A stretch of 64,000 nucleotides of DNA from Amaricoccus sp. (GCF_017993425.1 NZ_JAGOMQ010000019.1:1-64000), one strand, 5' to 3'. Numbered from the stretch's first letter, positions 24,836 through 37,154 are shown. A program made the numbers and translations. The notes: generated by a model from the sequence alone, not told the origin.

Positions 24836-27382
24836 TCAGCTCCGCATCCGCAGGCCCTCGGGGTCCCAAGGGGGCGCGAGCGCGATGTGGGCGGGGCGGC
24901 GGACGCCGAGGATCTCGACCTCGAACATGCCGTCGCCGGCCTCGATCGAGAGCTCGGCCGGCAGATAACCCTGGGCGAGCGACAGGCCGACCTCGTGGCC
25001 GTAGCCGCCGGAGGTGACCCAGCCGGCGACGCGCCAGGCGCCGTCGCGGCGGCCGTCGGGGTGGGAAACGGCGGCGCCGGCGGCGTCGAAGCGGTCGGGG
25101 CCGGTGCCATGCGGGGCGGCGACCGCGCTGAAGTCGCGGCCGGTGCGGGCCCAGATCGGCTCGTCGCCCATCACGTCGGCGTCGGCGGCGTCGATGACGA
25201 GGGTGACGCGGCGCAGGCGCGGGCCCTCGGCGGCCTCGCGGGCGGCGGCCTCGCGGCCGATGAAGGCGGACTTGTCGAGGTTCACGAACCGCTCCATCCC
25301 GCCCTCGAAGGGGCCGTAGATCGGGCGCAGCTCGGCGAACCAGGTCGGGAAGCCCTTCTCCAGCCGCATGGAGAGCAGCGCGCGCATCCCGAAATCGATG
25401 AGGCCGTGCGGCCGGCCGGCGTCGAGGATGGCGAGGTAGAGCGTGCGCAGGTAGCAGGGCTCGACCCAGATCTCATAGCCGAGCTCGCCGGTGTAGGAGA
25501 GCCGGTTGACGAGGGCAGGGCAGCCGGCGACGTCCATGGCGCGGTGGTCCATGAAGCGGAAGGCGGCGCCGGAGACGTCGGCGTCGACCAGCGCGGCGAG
25601 CAGGTCGCGCGAGAGCGGTCCGGCGATCATCAGCCCGACGAGCTTCTGTCCGAGGCGCTCGACGCGGACCGAGCCGTCGGCTGGCAGGTGGCGCTCGAAC
25701 CAGCGCATGTGGTGGATCTGCGCGGCCGAGGAGCCCCAGACGTAGAAGCGGTCGGGGGCGGCGCGGGCGATGGTGAAGTCGCCGATCAGCTTGCCGGCCT
25801 CGTTCAGCATGGGCGCGAGGACGATGCGGCCCACGCGGGGCATGACGTTGGTGAGGAGCCCGTTCAGCCAGTCCTCGGCGCCCGGGCCGGTCACGGCGTA
25901 TTTGGCGAAGTTGGCGATCTCGGTGACGCCGACGCCGCCGCGGACGGCGCGGACCTCGTTGCCCACGTGCTCGAAGTCGTTCGAGCGGTGGAAGGAGAGC
26001 GCATCGCGCGGCTCGACGCCCGCGGGCGCGAACCAGAGCGGGACCTCGAGGCCCCAGGTGACGCCCATAACCGCGCCCCGGTCGCGGGTCATGATGTCGT
26101 AGAGCGGCGTCGTCTGCGCGGGGCGGGCGGCGACAAGCTCCTCGTTGGGGAAGCGGATCGAGAAGCGGCGGGAGTAGTTCTCGCGCACCTTGGCGTTGAC
26201 ATAGCGCAGCGTCGTCCAGTCGCCGAAGCGGGCGACGTCCATGCCGAAGACGTCGTGGCCGGGGTCGCCGGTCGTCATCCAGTTCGCGAGAGCGAGGCCG
26301 ACGCCGCCGCCCTGGCTGAACCCCGCCATCACCGCGCAGGCGCACCAGAAGTTGGTGAGGCCCTGCACCGGGCCGACCAGCGGGTTGCCGTCGGGGGCGA
26401 AGGTGAAGGGGCCGTTGATCACCTGCTTGATGCCGGCGTTCTCGATGGCGGGGAAGTGGCGGAAGCCGACCTCCAGCGAGGGCGCGATGCGGTCGAGGTC
26501 GGGCTGCAGCAGCTCGTGGCCGAAGTCCCATGGCGTCGCCAGCGGCGACCACGGCTTCGCCGCCTTCTCGTAGGTTCCGAGCAGGATGCCGTCGCGTTCC
26601 TGCCGGGTGTAGATCTCGCCCTTGAAGTCGATGACGCCGACCAACTCGCGCCCCGTCGCGCGGTTGTAGGCGGCGACCTCGGGCATGGGCTCGGTGAGCA
26701 GATACATGTGCTCCATGGCGAGGAGCGGCAGCTCCAGCCCGACCATGCGGCCGACCTCGCGTGCCCAGAGGCCGCCGGCGTTGACGACGTGCTCGGCGCG
26801 GATCGTGCCGTGCTCCGTGACGACGTTCCACATGCCGTCGGGGTCCTGCGTCAGCTCGACGACGCGGTTGCGCAGGAGGATGGTCGCGCCGAGCTTCTGG
26901 GCCGCCTTGGCGTAGGCGTGGGTGGTGCCGGAGGGGTCGAGATGGCCCTCGACCGGGTCCCAGAGCGCGCCGACGAAGTGCGAGGGGTCCATCAGCGGGA
27001 ACATCGCCGCCGCTTCGGAGGGCGTGATGATCTCGGTCTCCATGCCGAGGCAGCGGCCCTTGGCGTGGGCGAGGCGCAGGAAATCCATGCGCTCGGGGCT
27101 GTCGGCCATCATCACGCCGCCGGTCAGGTGCAGGCCGCAGCTCTGGCCGGACAGCGCCTCGAGCTCGCGGTAGAGGCCAACCGTGTAGGCCTGGAGCTTG
27201 GCGACGTTCGGGTCGCCGTTGAGGGTGTGGAAGCCGCCGGCGGCGTGCCAGGACGAGCCGGAGGTCAGCTCGGAGCGCTCGATCAGGGTGACGTCCGTCC
27301 AGCCGGCGCGGGCGAGGTGGAAGAGCACCGAGCAGCCGACGACGCCGCCGCCGATCACCGCAACCCGCGTCTCCGTGCGCAT
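24836..27382 (-). CDS. FAD-dependent oxidase/dehydrogenase fused to GcvT domains (dimethylglycine dehydrogenase-like)
   Basis: 848 residues in two halves. Residues 1-400 form a DAO-type FAD domain: GGGVVG near residue 11 and SSWHAAGG near 43, where the His is the usual covalent flavin attachment site. Residues about 420-848 are the aminomethyltransferase (GcvT) folate-binding part: DFTIARAAPDRFYVWGSS, GELGYEIW, LRLEKGF-like MRLEKGFPTWF, then the barrel end with GYLPAEL. Enzymes of this kind oxidise N-methyl amino acids (dimethylglycine, sarcosine) and pass the one-carbon unit to tetrahydrofolate. Final gene of a minus-strand operon. Confidence 0.88.
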   Translation of the reverse strand: MRTETRVAVIGGGVVGCSVLFHLARAGWTDVTLIERSELTSGSSWHAAGGFHTLNGDPNVAKLQAYTVGLYRELEALSGQSCGLHLTGGVMMADSPERMDFLRLAHAKGRCLGMETEIITPSEAAAMFPLMDPSHFVGALWDPVEGHLDPSGTTHAYAKAAQKLGATILLRNRVVELTQDPDGMWNVVTEHGTIRAEHVVNAGGLWAREVGRMVGLELPLLAMEHMYLLTEPMPEVAAYNRATGRELVGVIDFKGEIYTRQERDGILLGTYEKAAKPWSPLATPWDFGHELLQPDLDRIAPSLEVGFRHFPAIENAGIKQVINGPFTFAPDGNPLVGPVQGLTNFWCACAVMAGFSQGGGVGLALANWMTTGDPGHDVFGMDVARFGDWTTLRYVNAKVRENYSRRFSIRFPNEELVAARPAQTTPLYDIMTRDRGAVMGVTWGLEVPLWFAPAGVEPRDALSFHRSNDFEHVGNEVRAVRGGVGVTEIANFAKYAVTGPGAEDWLNGLLTNVMPRVGRIVLAPMLNEAGKLIGDFTIARAAPDRFYVWGSSAAQIHHMRWFERHLPADGSVRVERLGQKLVGLMIAGPLSRDLLAALVDADVSGAAFRFMDHRAMDVAGCPALVNRLSYTGELGYEIWVEPCYLRTLYLAILDAGRPHGLIDFGMRALLSMRLEKGFPTWFAELRPIYGPFEGGMERFVNLDKSAFIGREAAAREAAEGPRLRRVTLVIDAADADVMGDEPIWARTGRDFSAVAAPHGTGPDRFDAAGAAVSHPDGRRDGAWRVAGWVTSGGYGHEVGLSLAQGYLPAELSIEAGDGMFEVEILGVRRPAHIALAPPWDPEGLRMRS

Positions 27383-27392
27383 GGGCGCTCCT

Positions 27393-28214
27393 TCAGGCGA
27401 GAACCGCGGCGACGAGGTCGGAGTCCGGGTCGGTCAGCGCCTCGATGACGTCGAAGTGGTGGCGGCCGGGGTCGATCGTCTGCTCCATCTCGGCGCGGAG
27501 CCCGGTCCAGATGTTGGCGAGCAGCGTCGACTGGCGGATGAACTCCGGGCGCTCGGCGTCGCCGACCCAGACATGGGCGCGCGTCCCGGCGCGCGGATAG
27601 AGGAGCGCGGGGCTCTCGGCCGCGGCCTCGCCGGGGTCGAGGCGGAGGTCGGCGTTCATGGCGAGGCGCAGGAGCGGGCGGAGGTCGTGCAGGCCGCTGA
27701 TCGAGACGACGCGGTCGACGCGGGCGGCGACCCGCTCGGGCAGCGCGCTGCCCTCGCAGGCCTGGCGGGTGACGAGGTGGCCGCCGGCAGAATGGCCGAC
27801 GAGGACGATCCGGCCCTGGATCGCCGCGGCGATCTGGGTGACCGCCTCGCCGATCGCGGCGGTGATGGTCGAGATGCGCGCGGCGGGGGCGAGCGGGTAG
27901 CTCGGCATGGCGACGACCCAGCCGCGGGCGAGCGGGCCGGCGGCGAGGTGCGAGAAGGAGCTGCGATCGAAGCGCAGCCAGTAGCCGCCGTGGACGAAGA
28001 CGACGACGCCGGCGGCCGGCCCCTCCGGCATGAAGATGTCCACCGTCTCGCGCGGGTCGCGGCCGTAGGGCAGGCCCTCGCGGCGGCGGTCGGCGGCGAG
28101 GTCGGCGCGGAAGGCGGCGGCGGCCTGCCGCCAGCGCTCGGGCCAGGCCTCGCCGTCGGGGATGTGCGGCGTGTTGGCGTAGGCGTCGTCCCAGTCGACG
28201 ATCTGCCCGGACAT
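27393..28214 (-). CDS. Alpha/beta hydrolase, arylformamidase (KynB)-like
   Basis: 273 residues. Oxyanion motif HGGYW at 75-79, nucleophile Ser142 in GHSAGG, a late Asp in GDAERPEF and His in GRHHFDVIEAL complete the triad. The fold subgroup contains eukaryotic-type arylformamidases and N-formyl or carbamate esterases. It is 10 bases upstream of the oxidase gene and 3 bases after the RAM-domain gene, so it probably acts on a formyl or amide substrate in the same catabolic route. The exact substrate is unknown. Confidence 0.8.
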   Translation of the reverse strand: MSGQIVDWDDAYANTPHIPDGEAWPERWRQAAAAFRADLAADRRREGLPYGRDPRETVDIFMPEGPAAGVVVFVHGGYWLRFDRSSFSHLAAGPLARGWVVAMPSYPLAPAARISTITAAIGEAVTQIAAAIQGRIVLVGHSAGGHLVTRQACEGSALPERVAARVDRVVSISGLHDLRPLLRLAMNADLRLDPGEAAAESPALLYPRAGTRAHVWVGDAERPEFIRQSTLLANIWTGLRAEMEQTIDPGRHHFDVIEALTDPDSDLVAAVLA

Positions 28215-28217
28215 GAC

Positions 28218-28454
28218 TCAGAACGCCTTGAAGGTCATCGTCGTCAGGCTCCGCTCAACATGGGGGATGTCGCGCAGCCGCTCGTTGACGAAGCGGCCGA
28301 CGTCCTCGCCGTCGGGGATGTAGACCTTCATGATCAGGTCCCAGTCGCCCGAGGTGGAATAGAGCTCCGAGGCGAACTCGCGGTCGTAGATGGCGTCCGC
28401 CGCCTCGTAGGTCCGCCCCGGCCGGCAGCGGAGCTGGATGAACACGCAGATCAT
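28218..28454 (-). CDS. Stand-alone Lrp/AsnC ligand-binding (RAM) domain protein
   Basis: 78 residues with no DNA-binding domain. The RAM fold pattern is visible: ICVFIQLRCRPGRTYEAADAI, LYSTSGDWDLIMKVYIPDGEDV and FVNERLRDIPHVERSLTTMTF. Single-domain RAM proteins bind amino acids or modulate Lrp-type regulators or enzymes. Here it sits between ilvA and the hydrolase/oxidase genes, so it may sense the amino acid these enzymes handle. Confidence 0.85.
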   Translation of the reverse strand: MICVFIQLRCRPGRTYEAADAIYDREFASELYSTSGDWDLIMKVYIPDGEDVGRFVNERLRDIPHVERSLTTMTFKAF

Positions 28455-28545
28455 GTGAAGCCTCTCCCCGCGTGGGCCGGAGATTGCCCCGGGCCGGCGG
28501 TGTTTCGCAACGCAAATCTCCCGGCGCGATGTGTCGAGTCGGGGG

Positions 28546-29805
28546 TCAGATGATCAGGCTGGTGATCACGGTGTCCTCGGTGATGTCCTGGAAGGAGAAC
28601 CCGGCGGCGCTCATGCGCGCCTCCAGCCCGTCGAAATCGGCGCGGCCGTGGCTCTCGATGCCGAGGAGGACGGAGCCGAAGTTGCGGGCGGACTTCTTGA
28701 GGTACTCGAAGCGGCTGATGTCGTCGTGGGGGCCGAGGGTGTTCAGGAACTCGCGCAGCGCGCCGGGGCGCTGCGGCAGGCGGAGGATGTAGTACTTCTT
28801 GCGGCCCTCCCAGCGCAGGGCGCGCTCCTTGACGTCGGGCAGGCGCTCGAAGTCGAAGTTGCCGCCGGAGACGACGGCGACGACGGTCCGGCCGGTGAGG
28901 TCGAGGTCGCGGAGGGCGTCGATGGCGAGGGCGCCGGCGGGCTCCAGCACGATGCCCTCGACGTTGAGGAGGTCGACCATGGTGCCGCAGATGCGGTCCT
29001 CCGGAGCGATCAGCACGTCCTCGGGCGCGAAGCGGCGGAGCTCGGCGAAGGTCAGGTCGCCGATGCGCGCCACCGCGGCGCCGTCGACGAAATTGTCGAC
29101 CTTCGGCAGCGTCACCACCTCGCCGGCCTCGAGCGCGGCGCGCAGGCTCGGGCCGCCGGCCGGCTCGACGAAGCGGAAGCCGGTGGCGGGCGAGAGCGCG
29201 GAGAAGGCGCGCACCATGCCGGCGGCGAGGCCGCCGCCGCCGACCGGCAGGACGAGGAGGTCGGGCGTCGTCCCCTCGGGCAGCTGGTCGAGGATCTCGA
29301 GCGCGCAGGTGGCCTGGCCCTCGATGACGTCGGCCGAATCGAACGGCGGCAGGAAGGTCGCGCCCGCCTCGGCGCAATAGGCCTGCGCCGAGGCCAGCGT
29401 CGCGTCGAAGTAGTCGCCGACGAGGCGGATCTCGACCTGGCCGCCGCCGAACTGCCGGGTCTTGTCGATCTTCTGCTGCGGCGTTGTCACCGGCATGAAG
29501 ACGACGCCCTCGGTCCCGTAGTGGCGGCAGGCGAAGGCCATGCCCTGGGCGTGGTTGCCGGCGGAGGCGCAGACGAATCGCCGCCGCGTCGGGTCGGCGG
29601 CCAGCGCCTTGCGCATCGCGTTGGCGGCGCCGCGGATCTTGTAGGAGCGAACCGGGCTCAGATCCTCGCGCTTCAGCCAGATCTCGGCGCCGTGGCGGGC
29701 GCTGAGGTAGTCGTTCCGCTGCAGCGGCGTCGGGTCGAAGATCGATCGGAGCTCGGCCTCGGCGGCGCGGACGGCGGCGGTGAAGTCCGGGGGGGCGGCT
29801 GTCAT
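28546..29805 (-). CDS. ilvA: Threonine ammonia-lyase
   Basis: 419 residues from ATG 29805. PLP lysine 56 in RSYKIRGA, the phosphate-binding loop SAGNHAQG and the glycine-rich VGGGGLAAG identify a fold-type II threonine/serine dehydratase. An ACT-like regulatory tail of about 80 residues (KKYYILRLPQRPGALREFLN) is present, single rather than double as in E. coli IlvA. It makes 2-oxobutanoate for isoleucine. It heads the minus-strand group, 91 bases ahead of the RAM gene. Confidence 0.9.
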   Translation of the reverse strand: MTAAPPDFTAAVRAAEAELRSIFDPTPLQRNDYLSARHGAEIWLKREDLSPVRSYKIRGAANAMRKALAADPTRRRFVCASAGNHAQGMAFACRHYGTEGVVFMPVTTPQQKIDKTRQFGGGQVEIRLVGDYFDATLASAQAYCAEAGATFLPPFDSADVIEGQATCALEILDQLPEGTTPDLLVLPVGGGGLAAGMVRAFSALSPATGFRFVEPAGGPSLRAALEAGEVVTLPKVDNFVDGAAVARIGDLTFAELRRFAPEDVLIAPEDRICGTMVDLLNVEGIVLEPAGALAIDALRDLDLTGRTVVAVVSGGNFDFERLPDVKERALRWEGRKKYYILRLPQRPGALREFLNTLGPHDDISRFEYLKKSARNFGSVLLGIESHGRADFDGLEARMSAAGFSFQDITEDTVITSLII

Positions 29806-29931
29806 GGCGCGCCCGCTAGCACGGCCGGCGCCGGACCGCCAGTGCGCCGCGCGGGCGCGCCGGCCCCGCTGGCGCGCCGCGCCGGTCCGGCCTAAGACTC
29901 GCTCCCGACGACCCGGGGAGGGGCCCGCCCG

Positions 29932-31062
29932 ATGACGCTGCTGACACGCCGACGCTTCGCCTCGCTCGCGGCCGCCGCCGGCCTCGCCGCCGGTTGCGCG
30001 CCGCGCGGCGCCATCACCATGGCGTCGCCCCCGCCCGGCCTCGACGGGACGATCGCCCATATCGTCGTCGCCACCTCGCGGCGCGAGGTCGAGGGCCAGC
30101 CGATCTTCACCCGGGCCCGCGCCACGCCGCCCACCTTCGCGACCTTCGACGTCTGGGTGCCGCCGGAGCACGCGCTCGGCTCGGTCACCTTCCCCGAGAA
30201 GCAGCCGCCGAACTTCGCGACCGATTTCGTCACCCTCGGCGCGCGGCGGCTGTCGGGCGAGGCCGCGTTCATCCGGGCGGTCAACGACTCGCTGGCGGCG
30301 AACCCGCAATACGAGGGCCGCGCCAGCCTCTTCGTCCACGGCTACAACACCAACTTCGCCGAGGGCCTCTACCGGCACGCGCAGATCTACACCGACTATG
30401 GCAAGCGGGCCGCGCCGGTGCAGTTCGCCTGGCCCTCGGCGGCCTCGGCGAAGGGCTACGTCTACGACCGGGAGAGCGTGCTCTACTCCCGTGACGCGCT
30501 CGAGCAGACCATCGCCGCGCTGGCGCGGACCAACGCCCGCGAGATCAACCTCATCGCGCACTCGATGGGGTGCCTCCTGATGATGGAGACGCTGCGCACC
30601 ATGGCGCGCATCGGCTATCCGGAGGTGTTCTCGCGCATCAACGCGGTGCTCCTGCTGTCGCCCGACATCGAGATCGACGTGTTCCGTATCCAGGCCCCGC
30701 CGGTGATCGCGCGGGGCGTGCCGATCTTCGTCGTGGTCTCCACCCGCGACCGGGCCCTGATGCTCGCCATGATGGTGCGCGCCGAGCGGACGCCGCGCGT
30801 GGGTTCGATCTCCTCGCCGGAGGAGCTCGGCATCGACGACGTGACGGTGATCGACCTCAGCAACGTCAACGCCGGCGGCGGCATGGGCCATTTCGCGCTC
30901 GCCCGCTCGCCGGAGCTGATCGAGCTGCTGCGCGGGCTGCGCGAGAACGGCATCGACGTCCTCGACGAGTCGCGCCAGCGCGGCCTGTTCGAGACCGGGG
31001 TCTCGCTGATCCAGCGGGGCGCCGACCTGCTGGTCGAGCCGCTGTCGCCGATGGGACAGTGA
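29932..31062 (+). CDS. Alpha/beta hydrolase lipoprotein (DUF900 family)
   Basis: 376 residues. A signal with RRRF and the lipobox LAAGC indicates an envelope lipoprotein. The DUF900 core follows: LFVHGYNTNFAEGLYRHAQI, FAWPSAASAKGYVYDRES and the nucleophile Ser in LIAHSMGC (about residue 209). A late GHFALA supplies the catalytic His. Substrates are unknown; family members are esterase or lipase-like. Divergent from ilvA. Confidence 0.8.
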   Translation: MTLLTRRRFASLAAAAGLAAGCAPRGAITMASPPPGLDGTIAHIVVATSRREVEGQPIFTRARATPPTFATFDVWVPPEHALGSVTFPEKQPPNFATDFVTLGARRLSGEAAFIRAVNDSLAANPQYEGRASLFVHGYNTNFAEGLYRHAQIYTDYGKRAAPVQFAWPSAASAKGYVYDRESVLYSRDALEQTIAALARTNAREINLIAHSMGCLLMMETLRTMARIGYPEVFSRINAVLLLSPDIEIDVFRIQAPPVIARGVPIFVVVSTRDRALMLAMMVRAERTPRVGSISSPEELGIDDVTVIDLSNVNAGGGMGHFALARSPELIELLRGLRENGIDVLDESRQRGLFETGVSLIQRGADLLVEPLSPMGQ

Positions 31063-31144
31063 AACCGGACCGGGGGCGAGCGCCTCGGGCGAGCGCTCTT
31101 TCCCACGCAGCAAGCGGTGTCGGCAGATCGCCCCCCGCCGCGGA

Positions 31145-33887
<2,743 letters not shown>

Positions 33888-34180
33888 GTTCTGGAAAATT
33901 CGCGCGACTACAGGAACTTATTTTGGAATGATCAAGGCCGACCGTTAAGGGACGCTAACAGAGCCTTAACTGAACGTAGCGGAACGATACCGGAACCAAC
34001 CAGAGCAAACTGAAGCATATTCGCCGGGTCATGCTTCAGGTGCGCAGAACCATCTCGCGCGGTTTTTCCTTCTGTTCCGACGGGGCGGTCCCCGTAGCCG
34101 CACCGCGAGCCATGCGGGGTGCCGCATGCCAAAGGCTTGGGGACCTGCCGATGCCGGATGAAAGGATCGGGGCGGCGGTG
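33888..34180. other. AT-richer intergenic region after guaB
   Basis: No gene supported. It contains an 8-bp hairpin TGAAGCAT/ATGCTTCA around 34010-34037 without a T-run, and at 33955-33970 the sequence CTAA-N7-TTAAC, one base off the CtrA consensus. No function is assigned to either. Confidence 0.4.
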
Positions 34181-34720
34181 ACGGGCGGGCTGCCAACTGG
34201 CACAAGGCCGGCGCGCTGGTTCGGCTCTCGCTCGTCCAGGGGGACGAACTTCGGTTCGTCAGCCAGTTCCAAGGCGCGAAGTCGGGGCTCAGGTACGACC
34301 CCGACGCGGGAACGGTGGTTCGGCTGTCCTGCTCGGCGACCGGCATGGCCTGGCTATCCCAGCTTTCAGAAGAGGAAGCCCTCAGGAAGATCTATCGGCA
34401 AGGGATCGGCCAGCCTGACGAGTTCGGCCCGGCCGCTCCGACCTGGGTTGACGAACTGAGGACTGCCCCGCCGAGGCTCGCGAATGCGGCTGGGCGCGTC
34501 GGTCGACGAAACCTCGGCGCTGGGGACGGCAGCCCTTGCCGCTCCGATCAACGGCGAGGAAAGCAAGAAGCCCGTGGGGGTCGTCAGTATCGCAGGCCGG
34601 AATGTGCTGCTGACCGAGGCACGACGGCGGGAGCTGTCGGCTGACCTGCTCGTCGTTAGCCGGGAGCTGGCACATGGCGCGGTCCAATCGGCGCTCAATA
34701 ATATCAGATCGCGCGGATCA
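34181..34720 (+). pseudogene. IclR family regulator, truncated and frameshifted
   Basis: Only the effector-binding half is present. One frame reads NWHKAGALVRLSLVQGDELRFV, then VVRLSCSATGMAWLSQLSEEEALRKIY. Near 34480-34490 a single-base shift is needed, after which another frame reads ASVDETSALGTAALAAPI and VGVVSIAGRNVLLTEARRRELSADL, the usual IclR C terminus. The N-terminal winged helix is missing and no start codon exists in frame (a TGA lies just upstream). A decayed gene. Confidence 0.8.
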
Positions 34721-35042
34721 GCTTGCGCTCCAGCACCCGCAGCACCTGGCGGAGGTCGCCGCCGCGGCGGAGGATGCTTCCGTCCATGCCGATGACGGCG
34801 TACTCGCCCTGGCGGCCGGCGAGCCGCGGGCGTTTCTCGATGCGGTAGAGCGGGTGCTCGGCGGTGTGGCGAAAGACCGAGAACACCGCCGCCTCGCGCA
34901 GCATGGCGATGCCGTAGTCGCGCCACAGCCCGGCGGCGACGAAGCGGCCGTAGAGGTCGAGGATGATCGCGAGCTCGCGGCGGTGAAAGGCTACGCGGTC
35001 GGGATAGCTCGGGAACGGGGCGATCTCGGCGCTGTGGACCAT
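34704..35042 (-). CDS. DUF2794 protein
   Basis: 112 residues from ATG 35042. It contains VAFHRRELAIILDLYGRFVAAGLWRDY, LREAAVFSVFRHTAEHPLYRIEK and GEYAVIGMDGSILRRGGDL, the pattern of DUF2794, a family found almost only in alphaproteobacteria and without known function. Its 3' end overlaps the decayed IclR gene on the other strand. Confidence 0.85.
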   Translation of the reverse strand: MVHSAEIAPFPSYPDRVAFHRRELAIILDLYGRFVAAGLWRDYGIAMLREAAVFSVFRHTAEHPLYRIEKRPRLAGRQGEYAVIGMDGSILRRGGDLRQVLRVLERKLIRAI

Positions 35043-35174
35043 GGCCCGAGCATGGCGGCGGCCCCGGGCTTTGGCAAGCGCCGGCGCGTGGCCGGGGAGC
35101 AGCGAGACGAAACATGGTTGCCAAGCCCGGCTGCGGCCGGTTGACTGGGGTTTCGAACCACGAGCCGGATCCCC

Positions 35175-36758
35175 TTGCGCGACTTCCAGACCCCCGGGCG
35201 CTCGCTCGTCTACGCCGCGAACGGCCTCTGCGCCGCCTCGCACCCGCTGGCGGCGCTGACCGCGGTGCGCCTGCTGCAGGAGGGAGCCAACGCCGTCGAC
35301 GCGGCGATCGCCGCCGCCCTCGTCCTCGGGATCGCCGAGCCGCACATGACCGGGATCGGCGGCGACCTCTTCGTGCTGCTGAAGCCGCCGGGGGAGGAGC
35401 GCATCCTCGGGCTGAACGGCTCGGGTCGCGCCCCGGCGGGCCTCGAGGCCGCCGCGCTCCGCGCCGCCGGGCACGCGGTCGTGCCCCCGGACGCGGCCGC
35501 GGCCGTCACCGTCCCGGGAGCGATCGACGCCTTCCTGCGCCTCTCGGCGGAATGGGGCCGGATCGGCCGCGAGGCGACGCTCGCGCCGGCGATCCGCGCC
35601 GCCGAGGCGGGCGTGCCGGTCGCGCCCCGCGTCGCCCTCGACTGGGAGACCGAGGCCCAGCGCCTGCGCGGGGACGCGCGGCGGTTCTACCTCCTCGACG
35701 GGCGCGTGCCGCGGGTCGGGCAGACCTTCCGCGCTCCCGGGCAGGCGGAGGTGCTGCGCCGCATCGCCCGCGACGGCCGCGCCGGCTTCTACGAGGGCGA
35801 GGTCGCCGAGGACATGGTCGCCTCGCTGCGCGCCCTCGGCGGCGCCCACACGCTCGACGACTTCGCGGCGACGCGCTGCGACTGGGTCGAGCCGGTCGCC
35901 GGTCCCTATCGCGGCCACGAGATCGTCGAGATCCCGCCTAACGGCCAGGGCGCGACGGCGATCCTGCTGGCCGGCATCCTCGGGCATTTCGACCTCGCCG
36001 CGCTCGACCCGCTCGGCGCCGAGCGGGCGCATCTCGAGGCCGAGGCGACGAAGCTCGCCTACGACGCCCGCGACCGCTTCATCTCGGACCCGTCGCATCC
36101 GGGGATGCGCGTCGACCGGATGCTCGCGCCGGAGACGGCGGCGGCGCTGGCGGCGCTGATCGACCCGGGCCGCGCCATGGCGGACCCGGCGCGCGCCGCC
36201 GGGGCGGTGCATCGCGAGACGATCTACCTGACGGTGGTCGACCGCGACCGCATGGCGGTGTCGCTGATCTACTCGATCTATCACGGCTTCGGCTCGGGTC
36301 TCGCCTCGGCGCGGTTCGGGATCAATTTCCAGAACCGCGGCGCCGGGTTCACCCTCGCCGAGGGCCACCCGAACGAGGCCGGACCGGGCAAGCGGCCGAT
36401 GCACACGATCATCCCCGGGATGCTCCGGCGCGAGGGACGGCTGGTCATGCCCTTCGGGGTGATGGGCGGGGCCTACCAGCCGACGGGGCACGCGCGGCTG
36501 GCGTCGAACCTGCTCGACTTCGGCATGGACCCGCAGGCGGCGATCGACGCGCCGCGGAGCTTCGCCCGCGACGGCGTGCTGACGCTGGAGGCGGGCTACG
36601 CGCCCGAGGTCGCGGCGGCGCTGGAGGCGCGCGGCCACCGGGTGGCGCGCGCCGCGAGCCCGATCGGCGGGGCGCAGGCGATCGTCATCGATGAGGCGCT
36701 GGGCGTGCTGGTCGGGGCGTCGGACCCGCGCAAGGACGGGTGCGCGCTGGGGTATTGA
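35175..36758 (+). CDS. Gamma-glutamyltransferase family protein
   Basis: 527 residues from a TTG start. The Ntn-hydrolase precursor layout is visible: GANAVDAAIAAALVLGIAEPHMTGIGGD near the N terminus, and the self-cleavage and nucleophile Thr in HRETIYLTVVD (about residue 348), followed by MHTIIPGM and GVMGGAYQPTG. No signal peptide is evident, unlike E. coli GGT, so it may act in the cytoplasm or on other acylamino substrates. It probably belongs to the GGT-like subgroup with unknown substrate. Confidence 0.85.
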   Translation: MRDFQTPGRSLVYAANGLCAASHPLAALTAVRLLQEGANAVDAAIAAALVLGIAEPHMTGIGGDLFVLLKPPGEERILGLNGSGRAPAGLEAAALRAAGHAVVPPDAAAAVTVPGAIDAFLRLSAEWGRIGREATLAPAIRAAEAGVPVAPRVALDWETEAQRLRGDARRFYLLDGRVPRVGQTFRAPGQAEVLRRIARDGRAGFYEGEVAEDMVASLRALGGAHTLDDFAATRCDWVEPVAGPYRGHEIVEIPPNGQGATAILLAGILGHFDLAALDPLGAERAHLEAEATKLAYDARDRFISDPSHPGMRVDRMLAPETAAALAALIDPGRAMADPARAAGAVHRETIYLTVVDRDRMAVSLIYSIYHGFGSGLASARFGINFQNRGAGFTLAEGHPNEAGPGKRPMHTIIPGMLRREGRLVMPFGVMGGAYQPTGHARLASNLLDFGMDPQAAIDAPRSFARDGVLTLEAGYAPEVAAALEARGHRVARAASPIGGAQAIVIDEALGVLVGASDPRKDGCALGY

Positions 36759-36824
36759 CGCCCCGGGTGCAGGTGAGCTCTCGGGAGAGGACTCAGGCGA
36801 GGATGCGGGCGCGCTGCGCCGCCG

Positions 36825-37154
36825 TCAGTGCAGGTGGCCCTCGACCGCGTAGCGGCGGCCGCCCTCGTCGAGGGGGCCGAACATCTCGGCGACCTCGGGG
36901 TGATCGACCGGCTCGCCCGAATCGTCGCTCACGAGGTTCTGCTCGGAGACGTAGGCGACGTAGTAGGTCGTCTCGTTCTCGGCCAGCAGGTGGTAGAACG
37001 GCTGGTCCTTGCGCGGACGGCTCTCCTCGGGGATGGATTCCCACCATTCCTCGGTGTTGTTGAAGCTCGGGTCGACGTCGAATATGACGCCGCGGAACGG
37101 GTGCACCCGATGCCTCACCACCTGACCCAGGGCGAACTTCGCCGTCGTCTCCAT
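36825..37154 (-). CDS. hspQ: Heat shock protein HspQ
   Basis: 109 residues from ATG 37154. AKFALGQVVRHRVHPFRGVIFDVDPSF, then PFYHLLAENETTYYVAYVSEQNL, is the HspQ fold. HspQ binds hemimethylated DNA in E. coli and acts as a specificity-enhancing factor for Lon protease. The nine extra residues of the longer start lack support. Confidence 0.9.
   Translation of the reverse strand: METTAKFALGQVVRHRVHPFRGVIFDVDPSFNNTEEWWESIPEESRPRKDQPFYHLLAENETTYYVAYVSEQNLVSDDSGEPVDHPEVAEMFGPLDEGGRRYAVEGHLH

Noticed and set aside
24887..27448. 853-codon plus-strand frame opposite the FAD/GcvT gene
   Set aside because: Glycine/alanine/arginine-rich shadow with no domain.
33955..33970. CtrA-like site CTAA-N7-TTAAC
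   Set aside because: One base off the consensus and no sensible promoter downstream; only noted in the intergenic entry.
34010..34037. Hairpin as guaB terminator
   Set aside because: Lies 120 bases past the stop and lacks a T-run.
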